Source of the DNA: Kiloniella laminariae
GTDB taxonomy: Bacteria; Pseudomonadota; Alphaproteobacteria; Kiloniellales; Kiloniellaceae
Direction: 5' to 3'
NCBI RefSeq assembly: GCF_027214005.1
Contig: NZ_JAPWGY010000003.1
Span: forward strand, 186,001 to 250,000
DNA length: 64,000 nt
Under the pieces are notes generated by a model that did no database searches, was not told where the DNA came from, and saw only the letters and a list, made by a program, of their open reading frames with translations. The translations under genes were made by a program, and so were the position numbers. Positions 52,053 to 60,912 of this stretch are shown here, piece after piece (within the stretch, counting starts at the first letter, position 1; each line of letters opens with the position of its first letter).

Positions 52053-54770
52053 TCATTCCGCAGCTATGAGGCTTTTCAGCACTTTGCCCTTGGTGCTCAA
52101 TTCGCTGTAGGCGCCACTTTCGACAATTCTGCCATTCTGCATCACAAAGACCTGATCGAAATGCACCGCAAGTTCGGCCCGTTGCAGGGTCCAGACCAGG
52201 CCACGATCTCCCTGTGACTGGATAATGGCTGGTATCAACTTGTTCTGGCTTTGAGAATCCAGCACAGCAGCAGCTTCGTTGAGAATCAACAAATCGGGAT
52301 TCTTGATCAGGCTTCGGGCCATGGCCAGTTTCTGGCGCTGTACACCGCTTAATCTTTTGCCCCCGACACCGACATTGTAATCCAGCCCCACCTCAATGAC
52401 ATCGGAACGCAGTCCCAGTTCATCCAGCAGTTCTGTAATCACCCTCCCGATCGTCTCTGCAGCTTCCGCTCGCCCATAGGCCAGGCGGCCAAAGAGGATA
52501 TTATCCTGCAAGCTGGCAGCAGAGTTAAAGCGATCGGGGTCATAGAACTCGACGGCATCCGGATCTTTAGCCGCCAGTTTCTCTGCAAGAATGGCCCGCG
52601 CAGCCAGGGTTTTTCTCTCGACTTCTTCCGTCACAAGTCCAAGACGATGACGGGCCTCGACATAGTCAAAAGGCAGATACATCAAAGACTGTCTGTCCGC
52701 TTCTGTCAGATCGGAAAGTCCTGATTTATCAACACGCTTCACGATCTTGTCGAAATCAGGAAGATCATCTGCAGAAATAAAGCTGAATTGTTCAAAAAAT
52801 GGATGTGTCGGTGGAAGCCCGGTAAAAAGTTCGACCATGGTTCGGGCGATCGAGACACCCATATTGAGAATAGGTTCGCGTAATTCCGCCTTTTGTACGG
52901 CTTCTCTCAGAATCGGCATGGAGAGAAGGCTATCCCCGGCATAATCACTTTTGCGCGGCGTTCCAAAAAGCAGATTTTCCCGAAGGGTGGCGTTCTTATT
53001 GTAGCTTTCGGGATCAAAGGCAATAACCAGATCTTCTGCCCCGATCACCTTGAGGTGTTCTTTCAAGGCGACCCGCGCCCCCAGGATACTTTCGGCAATT
53101 TCCGGCCTAAACTCAGCGTCCACTGTCCCACTCAGGCCAAACCGATAAACATCTTCCTCCAGGTCAACCTTCTGGAGCACATCAACCACACGGTTTATCA
53201 ATTTGGTCTGGTCTTCGATCCCGGCAATCTTGTAGTCAATCCATTCTCCATCTGGTGTGAGAATGGTATTTCCTGTCCGAAGTGCTTCTGCCCGCTCACG
53301 TTCAACTTCTTTGGGATCCAATGGCTCTGTGATGTTGTCATTCAACATCCAGTTGCGCAGACCATAAAAAAGGTTATCCCGAACCGAAAGCGGGAAAAGA
53401 TAGGCATCCTGGCCGACATAGGAAAGACGCCGTCCCGTAATCGCAGATGGTAAATTCACCAGGGGCTTACCACCAATCTTGATCGACCCGTTACTTGGCT
53501 GGACCAGATTGGCCAGCATAAGTCCCAGATATTCCTTGCCACTGCCGGCATTACCAACAATGGCAACATTCTGACCGACCCCGAACGAAACATTGATTGT
53601 GTCAAGGAGTCGGTTTTCGTTTTCATCAACCAGCCCCAGATTACTGATTTCAACCTTGCCCGTCAGGGGTTCACCCCGCTCTTTTTCTGCCTGTTGCATC
53701 TCGGAAAGTATCAAACCATGGGGCTGGAACTGTTCGGCCACCTGTTCATATTTGATCTGGACATCATTGCGTTGCTGATCCCAGTTGATCAGGTCTTTCA
53801 CAGGAGGAGGCAGATCCTTGTAAGCAGCCAGAACGGCCACAAGGGTACCAATTTCAAACTGCCCGGTAATGACCAGATATCCGCCACCGAGATAAAAGAT
53901 AAAGGGCGTTATCTGGGCCAGAAGGTTGTTTAGAAACTTCACAAAAAACTTGCGCTGATAGATCTCGTACCGGATCGAGAAAATCTTGCCCAAGCGGCTG
54001 GAAATTTCGGCCCGCTCGTAGTTGGTCGTATCGTGGGACTGAATCTCTATCGCCCCTTCAACCAGTTCTGCAACCCGCCCGGCCAGAGCCCGCGCTGTCA
54101 TCTGGCGCTGACGACCCAGAGTAAGAATACGTTTACGCAAACGGGGAATCAGAAAAGCCTGTACCAGCACAATCGACATGGCCACCAGACCGAGCCACCA
54201 GCTTTGCACCATAATAAAGATCATTGCTGTCAGAGCCTGACCGCCCAGAAAAACCGGGGTAACAAAAGCATCGCCGATAAACCCGCCAAGCGGTTCGACT
54301 TCGTCCTTGATCATCGTCGCGATCTCGGCCTGCTTTATTTTTCGGCTGTGCAGAACGGGAAAGCGAAGAATGCGATCCGTCAACTCATAGCGCAAACGGC
54401 GTAACATCCGTTCACCCAGACGGCCTTTAAGCGTATTGATGACAAATTTGAAGACGCCATTGATCAGAACAAGAGACAGAAAGGACAGGCATAGAGCAAG
54501 CAACAGGGGAAGTTGCGTCAGCATAAAGCCTTCGAAGAGTGTAACCGGATGACCGAAAAGTGCTTCCCCATAAGGCAGCTCAAATTGCATAAACGGCAAG
54601 GTCGCGGATGGGTCCGAGAAAACTTCAGAACTGACCGCCTTGTTGATAATGCTTTTAGGCAGATCCAGGGACAGGAAATAAAATGGCATGGAAACCAGTA
54701 CAAGAACCAGGATACTGATCTGGTCTTTCCGGCTGTGTTTCCAGATATATTTAAAAAGTTCCGGTTCCAT
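52053..54770 (-). CDS. ABC exporter-like protein with degenerate nucleotide-binding domain and large insertion
   Basis: A 905-residue protein. The N-terminal part (about 15-330) is an ABC exporter membrane domain with helices near 20-38, 83-108, 170-215 and 283-303. The nucleotide-binding domain is altered: Walker A GNAGSGK (406-412) is followed by E413 instead of Ser/Thr; Walker B is LLILNEA with N831 for Asp, although E832 remains; the switch His is Q863. The Q-loop Q454 and the signature LSGVQ (807-811) are kept but lie about 350 residues apart, against the usual roughly 60. The insertion (about 475-800) carries a repeated 40-residue unit (565-603 and 724-761), each ending in a copy of the Q-loop-adjacent motif L-R-[ED]-N-[LI]-[LF]-F-G. 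It is likely co-transcribed with the cNMP-binding gene and divergent from the glycosyltransferase cluster. ATP hydrolysis is doubtful. Confidence 0.85.
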   Translation of the reverse strand: MEPELFKYIWKHSRKDQISILVLVLVSMPFYFLSLDLPKSIINKAVSSEVFSDPSATLPFMQFELPYGEALFGHPVTLFEGFMLTQLPLLLALCLSFLSLVLINGVFKFVINTLKGRLGERMLRRLRYELTDRILRFPVLHSRKIKQAEIATMIKDEVEPLGGFIGDAFVTPVFLGGQALTAMIFIMVQSWWLGLVAMSIVLVQAFLIPRLRKRILTLGRQRQMTARALAGRVAELVEGAIEIQSHDTTNYERAEISSRLGKIFSIRYEIYQRKFFVKFLNNLLAQITPFIFYLGGGYLVITGQFEIGTLVAVLAAYKDLPPPVKDLINWDQQRNDVQIKYEQVAEQFQPHGLILSEMQQAEKERGEPLTGKVEISNLGLVDENENRLLDTINVSFGVGQNVAIVGNAGSGKEYLGLMLANLVQPSNGSIKIGGKPLVNLPSAITGRRLSYVGQDAYLFPLSVRDNLFYGLRNWMLNDNITEPLDPKEVERERAEALRTGNTILTPDGEWIDYKIAGIEDQTKLINRVVDVLQKVDLEEDVYRFGLSGTVDAEFRPEIAESILGARVALKEHLKVIGAEDLVIAFDPESYNKNATLRENLLFGTPRKSDYAGDSLLSMPILREAVQKAELREPILNMGVSIARTMVELFTGLPPTHPFFEQFSFISADDLPDFDKIVKRVDKSGLSDLTEADRQSLMYLPFDYVEARHRLGLVTEEVERKTLAARAILAEKLAAKDPDAVEFYDPDRFNSAASLQDNILFGRLAYGRAEAAETIGRVITELLDELGLRSDVIEVGLDYNVGVGGKRLSGVQRQKLAMARSLIKNPDLLILNEAAAVLDSQSQNKLIPAIIQSQGDRGLVWTLQRAELAVHFDQVFVMQNGRIVESGAYSELSTKGKVLKSLIAAE

Positions 54771-55246
54771 TAAAGCTCAATATCCCCCAGCTAAGCCTTT
54801 ATTAACACTAAAATATAGTACGTTTGATATTATAGTATCCGAGTACAGGTTTATGTTCTTTCTGGTCCAGATCGCTTGTTTTTTGACCGCTCCTGTCAAG
54901 CTTAATGGATGTCACTATACAGGTAAACCAAAGTCGATAAACTCTTTGTCAGCACTTGTGTAAAGCCTTAGGCCTTGCCCCATGTTAGCTTGAAGACAGA
55001 CATGACAATAGTTCATCAGGCCGTTTACAAGCCGACAGTCGAACAGGTTGCCCAGAATCGAATTCCCTGGCAACAACCTATTATCAGCAGGCAATGTTAT
55101 ATTTCTCCCAAGAGCAGAGCAGATAAAAATGGCGGCAGGAAAGCATCCGGAAAAACACCCTGAAAAGAAATGTTCACAGCATTCTTTCTTGGGTCTTTCA
55201 GATAATTTGTGGCATAGTCGCCACGATTACCTGGGGGAGTAGAGCA
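54771..55246. other. divergent intergenic region between the ABC-like gene and the first glycosyltransferase
   Basis: 476 bases that must carry the promoters of both units. Small open frames (for example 55048-55242) have no protein-like composition. A strong Shine-Dalgarno GGGGGAG at 55233-55239 belongs to the glycosyltransferase. No operator was recognised. Confidence 0.5.
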
Positions 55247-56524
55247 ATCCTAAAAGACCGCGAACAGATAACCGATTGCCGGAACAACAAAGGCAAACGT
55301 GTTCTTATCTACAGTCACGACAGCTTCGGCCTTGGCCACCTGAGGCGCTGTCGCGAGATCGCACATACGCTGGTTGAGGAAAACAGCAACCTCTCGGTGC
55401 TGATCCTTTCGGGTTCTCCAATCATTGGGTCTTTCGGATTCAGGTCCAGAGTCGATTTTGTCCGTATCCCCGGCGTTATCAAGCTGCGTAATGGCGACTA
55501 CACCTCTCTTAATCTCCATATTGATATTGAGCAGACCTTGAGCATCCGCTCTTCGATCATCATGCATACAGCAGAGTTTTACGACCCGGATCTCTTTATC
55601 GTCGACAAAGAACCTCTCGGGTTGCGGGGCGAAGTCGAAGACACCCTGCGCCTGCTGAAAGAGCGCGGCACGCCCTGCGTTCTCGGCCTGCGGGATGTCA
55701 TGGATGATCCGGCCCTGCTTGCTTCAGAATGGAAAAGAAAGAACACAGCTCCCGCTCTGGCAGAATATTACGATGATATCTGGGTTTACGGTCTGCCACA
55801 GATCTGTGACCCGCTCGCAGGCATAGATATCAGCCCATCAGTTCGTCGCAAGATGACCTACACTGGTTATCTCCGTCGCTCTGGTGAAACCGGTATTCCT
55901 CTGCCCGTCCTGGAAAAAATTGATGAGAACACCCCCTATTTGCTGGTCACCGTAGGCGGCGGAGGCGATGGCGAGGAAATCATTGACTGGGTCCTCTCTG
56001 CTTACGAAGCCGATCCGGACATGCCTCACCCGGCGTTGATCGTGCTGGGCCCCTTTATGAATAGTGATCTGCAACACGATTTTCAGCTGCGCGCCAGCAA
56101 ACTGGATAACGTCGAGGCAATCACCTTCAACGCCCAGCTGGAAAGCCTGGTCAACGGTGCCATTGGTATTGTTGGTATGGGCGGATACAACACCTTCTGC
56201 GAGATTCTCTCGTTCAACAAACGTGCCCTGATCATTCCCCGGACCATCCCTCGCATGGAGCAGTACATTCGTGCTAGCCGTGCCCAGGAGCTCGGTTTTG
56301 TGCAGATGTTGGAAAACGATGGACAACGGGATCCGGTCAAGATGGCGACTGCCCTGCGTAATCTCCCTCAACAAAAACTGCCTGCTGATGTCATCGTCCC
56401 AGGCCTTCTGGATGGGCAGCAGAATGTTATCAAGCTTGCAGACAAGTGGTTCCGCAGCAAGCTTGATCATATCAAAACCGTTGAAACACTAGATAAAAAA
56501 CGGGTAAACGAAACTCCCTCCTGA
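55247..56524 (+). CDS. MurG-like glycosyltransferase, probable non-canonical ATC start
   Basis: A GT-B fold glycosyltransferase of about 425 residues. Reading upstream of the first GTG (55397) shows the conserved N-terminus GKRVLIYSHDSFGLGHLRRC, the counterpart of LLGIGHLRRA in the two paralogues downstream. That segment is needed for the fold, so the gene must start before about 55292. In this frame there is no ATG, GTG or TTG between the preceding stop (55124-55126) and that motif. An ATC at 55247 lies 7 bases after GGGGGAG and is the best candidate start. The C-terminal donor-site region is GIVGMGGYNTFCEILSFNKRALIIPRTIPRMEQ. Donor and acceptor are unknown. First gene of the cluster. Confidence 0.75.
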   Translation: MLKDREQITDCRNNKGKRVLIYSHDSFGLGHLRRCREIAHTLVEENSNLSVLILSGSPIIGSFGFRSRVDFVRIPGVIKLRNGDYTSLNLHIDIEQTLSIRSSIIMHTAEFYDPDLFIVDKEPLGLRGEVEDTLRLLKERGTPCVLGLRDVMDDPALLASEWKRKNTAPALAEYYDDIWVYGLPQICDPLAGIDISPSVRRKMTYTGYLRRSGETGIPLPVLEKIDENTPYLLVTVGGGGDGEEIIDWVLSAYEADPDMPHPALIVLGPFMNSDLQHDFQLRASKLDNVEAITFNAQLESLVNGAIGIVGMGGYNTFCEILSFNKRALIIPRTIPRMEQYIRASRAQELGFVQMLENDGQRDPVKMATALRNLPQQKLPADVIVPGLLDGQQNVIKLADKWFRSKLDHIKTVETLDKKRVNETPS

Positions 56525-56641
56525 ACTCCAGGAGAGCCTCAGAGAAACAACAACAGAGCCACAACAACGTACTGATTGTTTCAGTCTCTCAAGCGTTTCC
56601 TGATGAAGTACATACCTGTTTCTACTGGATAATAAGGCGGA

Positions 56642-57868
56642 ATGAGTAAAAAAGTAACTGTCATCCTCAAAGGATACCCCCGACTTTCCGAAACTTTCAT
56701 TGCCCAGGAACTTCTGGCTCTGGAACAAAGAGGGCTTGAGCTTTCTCTCGTGTCTCTACGTCATCCAACTGATAAATCCATTCATCCCATTCATCGGGAG
56801 ATAAAGGCCCCTGTCCGTTATTTGCCCGAATATGTCTATCAGGAACCTCTAAGGGTTCTGAAATCATGGTGGAAGGCTCGCAAACTTCCTGGCTATGAAA
56901 CGGCAAGGGCAACTTTTTTTAGAGACCTGAAACGGGATATTTCACCCAACAGAGTCCGGCGATTTGCCCAGGCCTGTGTCCTGGCAGCAGAATTACCTGA
57001 TCAGGTTGACTGGCTTTATGCTCACTTTCTTCACACACCTTCCTCTGTGACACGCTATACGGCCTTTATGCGCCAGCTGCCCTGGTGTGGATCGGCCCAT
57101 GCCAAGGACATCTGGACCTCACCCGAATGGGAATTGCGTGAAAAACTTTCTGATATCAAATGGTTAGCCACATGTACCAATGTGAACGCCGACTACCTCC
57201 GGAGCCTTTCTCCCGATAATGACCGGGTGGATCTGGTCTACCACGGGCTCGATTTTACCCGCTTTAACACCAAAGATCACCAGAGCCAGCTCAGAGACGG
57301 TACCCGGTCAGACCAACCCGTAATGCTTGTTTCAGTTGGCAGAGCGGTTGCCAAAAAGGGTTATGATGATCTGCTCACAGCTCTGTCTCTCTTGCCTGAA
57401 GAACTGAACTGGCGTTTCATCCACATTGGTGGCGGCAACCTGAGCAAGGACCTGAAGTCTCTTGCACAGAAGCTGGGCATCGCAGAGAATATCAACTGGA
57501 TGGGCGCACAACCGCAGGAAGTTGTTCTGGAACAGTATCGCCAGGCGGATCTTTTTGTTCTTGCCAGCCGGATTACCGAGGATGGAGATCGTGATGGCAT
57601 GCCAAACGTTCTGATGGAAGCACAAAGCCAGTCCCTCGCCTGTCTCTCGACCCGCGTTTCCGCCATACCTGAGCTGATTATCGACCAGGAAACCGGCCTT
57701 TTGGTTCCCCCGCAGGCACCTAAAGAACTCAGTCAGGCCTTGCAACACCTGATTTCCAACCCACAATTGCGACAGCAACTTGGCAAGGCTGGCGAAAAAC
57801 GGGTTCGGGAGAAATTCTCAATGAAACGGGGGATTGACCAGCTCATGACCCGCTTTATGGCTGGTTAA
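56642..57868 (+). CDS. GT4-family glycosyltransferase
   Basis: A 408-residue GT-B glycosyltransferase of the GT4 group. The N-terminal domain begins VTVILKGYPRLSETFIAQELLALEQRG, as in exopolysaccharide/colanic-acid GT4 enzymes. The C-terminal domain has VSVGRAVAKKGYDDLLTAL, and the nucleotide-sugar site with RITEDGDRDGMPNVLMEAQSQSLACLSTRVSAIPELI, including the E-x7-E pattern. It follows the first glycosyltransferase by 117 bases and precedes another GT4 gene by 12. SD AAGGCGGA. Likely inner-membrane-associated, acting on a lipid-linked glycan. Confidence 0.9.
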   Translation: MSKKVTVILKGYPRLSETFIAQELLALEQRGLELSLVSLRHPTDKSIHPIHREIKAPVRYLPEYVYQEPLRVLKSWWKARKLPGYETARATFFRDLKRDISPNRVRRFAQACVLAAELPDQVDWLYAHFLHTPSSVTRYTAFMRQLPWCGSAHAKDIWTSPEWELREKLSDIKWLATCTNVNADYLRSLSPDNDRVDLVYHGLDFTRFNTKDHQSQLRDGTRSDQPVMLVSVGRAVAKKGYDDLLTALSLLPEELNWRFIHIGGGNLSKDLKSLAQKLGIAENINWMGAQPQEVVLEQYRQADLFVLASRITEDGDRDGMPNVLMEAQSQSLACLSTRVSAIPELIIDQETGLLVPPQAPKELSQALQHLISNPQLRQQLGKAGEKRVREKFSMKRGIDQLMTRFMAG

Positions 57869-57880
57869 GGAACCACCGGG

Positions 57881-59089
57881 ATGAGGGTTGCTTTCTACGC
57901 TCCATTAAAATCGCCCCGGCATCCCACCCCGTCCGGTGATCGTCATATTGCAAGACTATTGATCAAGGCTCTTGAATCCCGGGGATGTGACGTCGAGATC
58001 GCCTCTCATCTGCGCAGTCGTGATGGTCTGGGCGATCCCGAGCGGCAGCGACGTCTGCAACAGGTCGGGGACAAACTCGCTCAAAGATATATCCGTAAAA
58101 CCCTGGCCCTTCCCCCAGCACAAAGGCCTGACCTCTGGTTAACCTATCATCTCTATTACAAGGCGGCAGACTGGATCGGACCAAAAGTCTGTAAAGCCCT
58201 CAAAATCCCCTATGTCGTTGTTGAGGCTTCTGTCGCCAACAAGCGGGCAGGCGGACCCTGGGATCTGGGACACCGTGCTGTTTTATCCGCCCTTTCCCAG
58301 GCAGAATGTGTAATCAGCCTGAATCCTCACGACACCCACTGTTTGCCCCAGTCCATCAGAAGCTGGAGCTTGCCTCCCTTTATTGAAAGTGACCAGATCA
58401 GTGCGGCTTTGACAAACAAAACTGCCTGTCGCCAGGAGCTGGCAAAACAGTACGCTCTGGATCCCGGCAAACAGTGGCTGTTATCTATCGCCATGATGCG
58501 CCCCGGGGACAAGCTGACATCCTATCAGGTTCTTGCCCGTGCTCTGCGTGGTTTGCCTGATCTCTCCTGGCAGTTACTGATTGTCGGAGACGGCCGGGCC
58601 CGTGAACAGGTACAGGCCGCCTTTAGCTGGGCAGCAGAACAGAAGGTTATCTTTGCTGGTGAATTGACCGGTGAACAGCTGGGCCGAGTGATTCCCGGCT
58701 GTGACATCTATGTCTGGCCAGCCGTGAATGAGGCTTTCGGTCTATCCCTGCTTGAAGCCCAGGCTGGTGGACTGCCCGTGATTGCAGGAAACACCGGCGG
58801 CGTCCCTGCCGTGGTCGCCAATGGCGAAACGGGTATCCTGACCACCCCAGGTGATCCTGTTGCCTTTGCTGCAGCGCTCAGATGCCTGATGACCGCCCCG
58901 GTTCGTCGACGATCCATGGGACAGGCGGCTGCTGAAAAAGTTGAAGGAATGCATAGTCTTGCCATTGCTGGAGAACGGCTTGAAGCGATCCTCAAAACCT
59001 GTCAGAAAGGCTATATCCAGCCAGGCTTGCCCTTGTTTGACTTCTGTCATGAACAAAAAAGTGAAACAGGAAACACCGAAGAATCATGA
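57881..59089 (+). CDS. GT4-family glycosyltransferase
   Basis: A 402-residue GT-B enzyme. The acceptor domain starts MRVAFYAPLKSPRHPTPSGDRHIARLLIKALESRGCDVE, and the donor domain has PAVNEAFGLSLLEAQAGGLPVIAGNTGGVPAVVANGETGIL, the GT4 E-x7-E signature. Substrates are unknown. Its last codons overlap the start of the next glycosyltransferase by 4 bases (ATGA), evidence of tight co-translation. Confidence 0.9.
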   Translation: MRVAFYAPLKSPRHPTPSGDRHIARLLIKALESRGCDVEIASHLRSRDGLGDPERQRRLQQVGDKLAQRYIRKTLALPPAQRPDLWLTYHLYYKAADWIGPKVCKALKIPYVVVEASVANKRAGGPWDLGHRAVLSALSQAECVISLNPHDTHCLPQSIRSWSLPPFIESDQISAALTNKTACRQELAKQYALDPGKQWLLSIAMMRPGDKLTSYQVLARALRGLPDLSWQLLIVGDGRAREQVQAAFSWAAEQKVIFAGELTGEQLGRVIPGCDIYVWPAVNEAFGLSLLEAQAGGLPVIAGNTGGVPAVVANGETGILTTPGDPVAFAAALRCLMTAPVRRRSMGQAAAEKVEGMHSLAIAGERLEAILKTCQKGYIQPGLPLFDFCHEQKSETGNTEES

Positions 59090-60252
59090 GCGACAATAAA
59101 CGCATTGATATCCTGTTTTATGTTCAACATCTGCTTGGAATCGGACACCAGCGTCGGGCAGCAACGCTTACACGTGCCCTTGAACGGGCGGGCTTGACTG
59201 TCGCCTTTGTCTCCGGTGGTATGGAGGTGCCGGGACTGGATACTGGCACAGCCGATTTTTATCAGCTTGATCCGGTCAAGGCTGACGGTATTTACTTCAC
59301 AGAGTTACAGGACCAGCAAGGCAAGGCCATTACCGCCGACTTCAGAAAGCAACGCTGTGAACAGCTTCTTGGTATACTCGACAAAACCTGTCCTCGGCTG
59401 ATTCTTCTGGAAATGTTCCCCTTTGGACGGCGACAGATGCGCTTTGAGCTCCTTCCCCTGCTCAAAGCTGCAACAGCGATGACCGGGCAGCCCAAAATTG
59501 TGTCTTCCGTTCGTGATATTCTGGTCAAGGCTCCAAAAAAAGAGCGTATCAGCGAGATGCTTGATTGGGTAAAGCTGTACTTTGATCAGGTGATTATTCA
59601 CGGCGACCCCGCTCTTATCCCTTTTGACAGAACCTTTGCCCCCGCCAGATCAATCATCGACAAGATTCGATACAGCGGCTATGTGGTTGATGAGCAGGTT
59701 GATGGCCCGCCACACCCTGTGGATGGCAAAGACGAGATTCTTGTCTCTACCGGCGGCGGGGCAGTCAGTGAGCGTCTGCTTGATGCTGCTCTTGCCGCAA
59801 GGGCACTCAGCCCCTTGAAAAACAAGGTCTGGCGCCTCTTGATCGGGCACAGCCTGCCGGAAGAAAAATTCGCCCGTTATTCCGCACAGGCTGAAGACAA
59901 GCTGATTATCCAGCGCTCCCGACCTGACTTTACTTCCCTGCTGCCCAACTGCATGCTTTCCATAAGTCAGGGGGGCTACAATACTGTGATGGAGGTCCTC
60001 CGTGCCGGTTGCCCCCGGGTCATCGTTCCCTATTCAGGGGGGTTGGAGACCGAACAGACACTCCGGGCCCAGCTTCTGTCAGAGAAAAATGCCCTGACCG
60101 TTGTCGATGAAACAAACCTGACAGGAGAAATCCTTGCCCGGGCCATGGAAAGCACTCTCAGACAAAAACAGTTATCCCCCTCTCAACTGAATACGGCCGG
60201 GGCAGAAAATACCGTGAATCTGTTGAAAAACCTGCTTGAGAAAACACCCTGA
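59086..60252 (+). CDS. MurG-like glycosyltransferase, paralogue A
   Basis: A 388-residue GT-B glycosyltransferase of the GT28/MurG-like type. N-terminal motif DILFYVQHLLGIGHQRRAATL; middle motif LLEMFPFGRRQMRFEL, then SSVRDILVKA; C-terminal donor motif SISQGGYNTVMEVLRAGCPRVIVPYSGG. It is clearly homologous along its whole length to the product at 60913 and more distantly to that at 55247. The 15-residue middle motif is identical in both close paralogues. No membrane segment. Donor and acceptor unknown. Confidence 0.85.
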   Translation: MSDNKRIDILFYVQHLLGIGHQRRAATLTRALERAGLTVAFVSGGMEVPGLDTGTADFYQLDPVKADGIYFTELQDQQGKAITADFRKQRCEQLLGILDKTCPRLILLEMFPFGRRQMRFELLPLLKAATAMTGQPKIVSSVRDILVKAPKKERISEMLDWVKLYFDQVIIHGDPALIPFDRTFAPARSIIDKIRYSGYVVDEQVDGPPHPVDGKDEILVSTGGGAVSERLLDAALAARALSPLKNKVWRLLIGHSLPEEKFARYSAQAEDKLIIQRSRPDFTSLLPNCMLSISQGGYNTVMEVLRAGCPRVIVPYSGGLETEQTLRAQLLSEKNALTVVDETNLTGEILARAMESTLRQKQLSPSQLNTAGAENTVNLLKNLLEKTP

Positions 60253-60267
60253 TGCTGGCCTTCTTGC

Positions 60268-60906
60268 ATGAGTGAAATTCTGGTTCTGCGCCATGGCCCC
60301 ACCCACTGGAATAGTGAGAAACGTCTCCAGGGACGATCGGATATTGTCCTTTCACCAACTGGCAGGGATCTCGTATCCAGCTGGCGGCTGCCCGCTGACT
60401 GGCTGACCGCCAACTGGCTGGTCAGCCCGCTCAAGCGTGCCCAAGAAACTGCCGAACTGCTCGGGCAACAGAAAATCATCACCGATCCCCTGCTGATTGA
60501 AATGTCCTGGGGAGACTGGGAAGGCAAGCGCCTGCCTGACCTCAGAGCTGATCCCGATAGCCAGATTTTCGAGCAGGAACAAAGAGGACTCGACCTTCTG
60601 CCCCCGGGCGGAGAGAGTCCGCGACAGGTCCAGAACCGCCTTAAACCGTTATTGCAAAGACTGGCCAGCCAGAATAACCCCCATGTCTGCGTGGCACATA
60701 AGGGGGTATTGCGGGCTCTTTATGCCATGGCCAGCGGCTGGAATATGATTGACAAGCCCGAGATAAAACTTCGAGACAGCTGTGCGCACCTTTTTCATTT
60801 ATCCGAAACCGGTATTCCCTGCATTGTCGCCATGAATCTCTCCCTATTGGATCCCGATCCGGCTTTCCCGCTCCCCCAGCACATCTCAAACCAGAGAAAG
60901 GGCTGA
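60268..60906 (+). CDS. histidine phosphatase family protein
   Basis: A 212-residue phosphatase of the phosphoglycerate-mutase-like superfamily. The catalytic histidine lies in ILVLRHGPTHWNSEKRLQGRSD at the N-terminus, Arg and Glu follow in SPLKRAQETAELLG and EMSWGDWEGKRL, and the second histidine is in VCVAHKGVLRALYAMA. Substrates of such enzymes range from sugar phosphates to nucleotides. Placed between two paralogous glycosyltransferases (gaps of 15 and 6 bases), it probably removes a phosphate from an intermediate of the glycan pathway, for example a glycosyl-phospho compound. Confidence 0.87.
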   Translation: MSEILVLRHGPTHWNSEKRLQGRSDIVLSPTGRDLVSSWRLPADWLTANWLVSPLKRAQETAELLGQQKIITDPLLIEMSWGDWEGKRLPDLRADPDSQIFEQEQRGLDLLPPGGESPRQVQNRLKPLLQRLASQNNPHVCVAHKGVLRALYAMASGWNMIDKPEIKLRDSCAHLFHLSETGIPCIVAMNLSLLDPDPAFPLPQHISNQRKG

Positions 60907-60912
60907 TTCTCC

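Noticed and set aside
55048-55242. 64-codon frame directly before the first glycosyltransferase as a leader peptide gene or as its frameshifted N-terminus
   Set aside because: Its translation has no similarity to the expected glycosyltransferase N-terminus, and the correct frame already contains the conserved GLGH motif.
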